In this document: positions 6,878-7,102 of the stretch, in pieces | Layout of the letters: every line of letters starts with the position of its first letter | How positions within the stretch are numbered: the first letter of the stretch is position 1 | Assembly (NCBI GenBank): GCA_963933115.1 | Contig: CAWVSL010000072.1 | Span: 1 to 7,102 of the forward strand | Reading direction: 5' to 3' | Source of the DNA: JALJPB01 sp963933115 | GTDB lineage: Bacteria > Pseudomonadota > Gammaproteobacteria > Enterobacterales > Alteromonadaceae | DNA: 7,102 nt | Made by a program: the position numbers and the translations under genes | The notes under the pieces: generated by a model | What the model was told of the DNA's origin: nothing | Databases searched by the model: none | The model's input: only the letters and a program-made list of their open reading frames with translations

Positions 6878-6988
6878 ATGTATATCAAGATTACTAAATC
6901 AGGTCCTCGCCGTTATGTACAGCTCGTTGAGTCCTTTCGGGATGATAACTGCATATTCTGGCCCATCGTGAACACCATTCTGATCTGA
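6878..6988 (+). pseudogene. IS1634/IS4-like transposase, N-terminal fragment
   Basis: From the ATG at 6878 the frame gives 24 residues with 'MYIKITKSGPRRYVQLVES', which I recognise as the N-terminus of IS1634/IS4-type DDE transposases (normally about 500-600 residues). After codon 24 (…FRDDN) the sequence switches abruptly to an IS21-type terminus at 6950. The frame then runs into 12 foreign residues and stops at 6986-6988. Only the first few percent of the gene survives, so it has no transposase activity. The interruption shows that the IS21-type insertion is younger than this element. The family name comes from memory of the N-terminal motif alone. Confidence 0.6.
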
Positions 6989-7023
6989 TCGTGAACAATT
7001 TTGGCTATTAACCAGAATATGCA
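6950..7023. mobile_element. 74-bp segment bounded by inverted IS21-type termini
   Basis: TGCATATTCTGG (6950-6961) and CCAGAATATGCA (7012-7023) are perfect 12-bp inverted repeats identical to the tip of the IS21 end at 6295. The left side also has the CGTGAACA repeats at 6967 and 6990, again 23 bp apart. The right side keeps only the tip. No coding sequence lies between. The flanks are different broken genes (IS1634-like on the left, IS5-like on the right) and no short target duplication is visible. It is therefore either a drastically deleted IS21 copy or a product of recombination between two copies. Confidence 0.6.
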
Positions 7024-7102
7024 GTGAAGGCTGTGGCTTTAATAAAACCGTCTTCATCCACATTGATGTGTGCTTTAAAACCATAGGTGGTTTTACGCTT
7101 GC
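7024..7102 (-). pseudogene. IS5-family transposase fragment, truncated by an IS21 end
   Basis: On the - strand, entering from the window edge, the frame reads about 26 residues with 'KRKTTYGFKAHINVDEDG' and then 'FIKATAFT'. This is the (Y)G(F/Y)K.H...D..GFI block that precedes the second catalytic Asp in IS5-type DDE transposases. It is cut at 7023/7024 by the IS21-type terminus, after which the frame reaches a stop within a few codons. The 5' part lies outside the window. The catalytic core downstream of this block is lost here, so the copy is inactive. Which IS5 subgroup it belongs to cannot be told from this length. Confidence 0.65.

Noticed and set aside
6899..7084. 61-residue - strand frame near the window end
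   Set aside because: It crosses three unrelated element junctions and is out of frame with the recognisable IS5 and IS1634-like peptides.
1..7102. CRISPR array, tRNA, rRNA or riboswitch
   Set aside because: No regularly spaced repeats, cloverleaf sequences or conserved aptamer motifs were seen on either strand.

Overview
The window reads as a fragment of an AT-rich gammaproteobacterial chromosome or large plasmid. A marine Alteromonadales-type host (Colwellia, Thalassotalea or Pseudoalteromonas-like) is my best guess. It rests on the low-GC codon use of the first five genes, the overall style of the envelope and acyl-CoA dehydrogenase proteins, and the debris of several insertion sequence (IS) families. 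No taxonomic marker gene is present, so the placement is soft.

Positions 1-5863 hold five tightly packed co-directional genes on the + strand, almost certainly one operon. They are a TPR-like helical protein whose 5' end lies outside the window; a MacB/LolC/FtsX-type ABC transporter permease; a secreted LolA-like periplasmic protein (outer membrane lipoprotein-sorting family); an exported outer-membrane beta-barrel; and a 619-residue acyl-CoA dehydrogenase of the long, DmdC-like architecture. Spacing is a 1-nt overlap, a 10-nt gap, a 4-nt overlap and a 21-nt gap. The set looks like a dedicated route from inner membrane to outer membrane (ABC permease, periplasmic carrier, barrel), co-transcribed with a flavoenzyme that desaturates an acyl thioester. 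My inference is a lipid-like or acylated product that is modified in the cytoplasm and exported. The ATPase subunit is not visible and would be expected upstream of position 1.

Positions 5864-7102 are non-operon DNA made of mobile-element remains. In order they are: hairpins after the last gene; a compact element of about 172 bp with 21-bp terminal inverted repeats; about 235 bp without a recognisable gene; an IS21-family end followed by the 3' half of an istB helper ATPase gene on the - strand; the promoter and first 24 codons of an IS1634/IS4-like transposase on the + strand; a 74-bp segment bounded by 12-bp inverted IS21-type termini; and a piece of an IS5-family transposase on the - strand running off the window. 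Each transposase is broken where another element begins, so this is a nested IS graveyard with at least three families.
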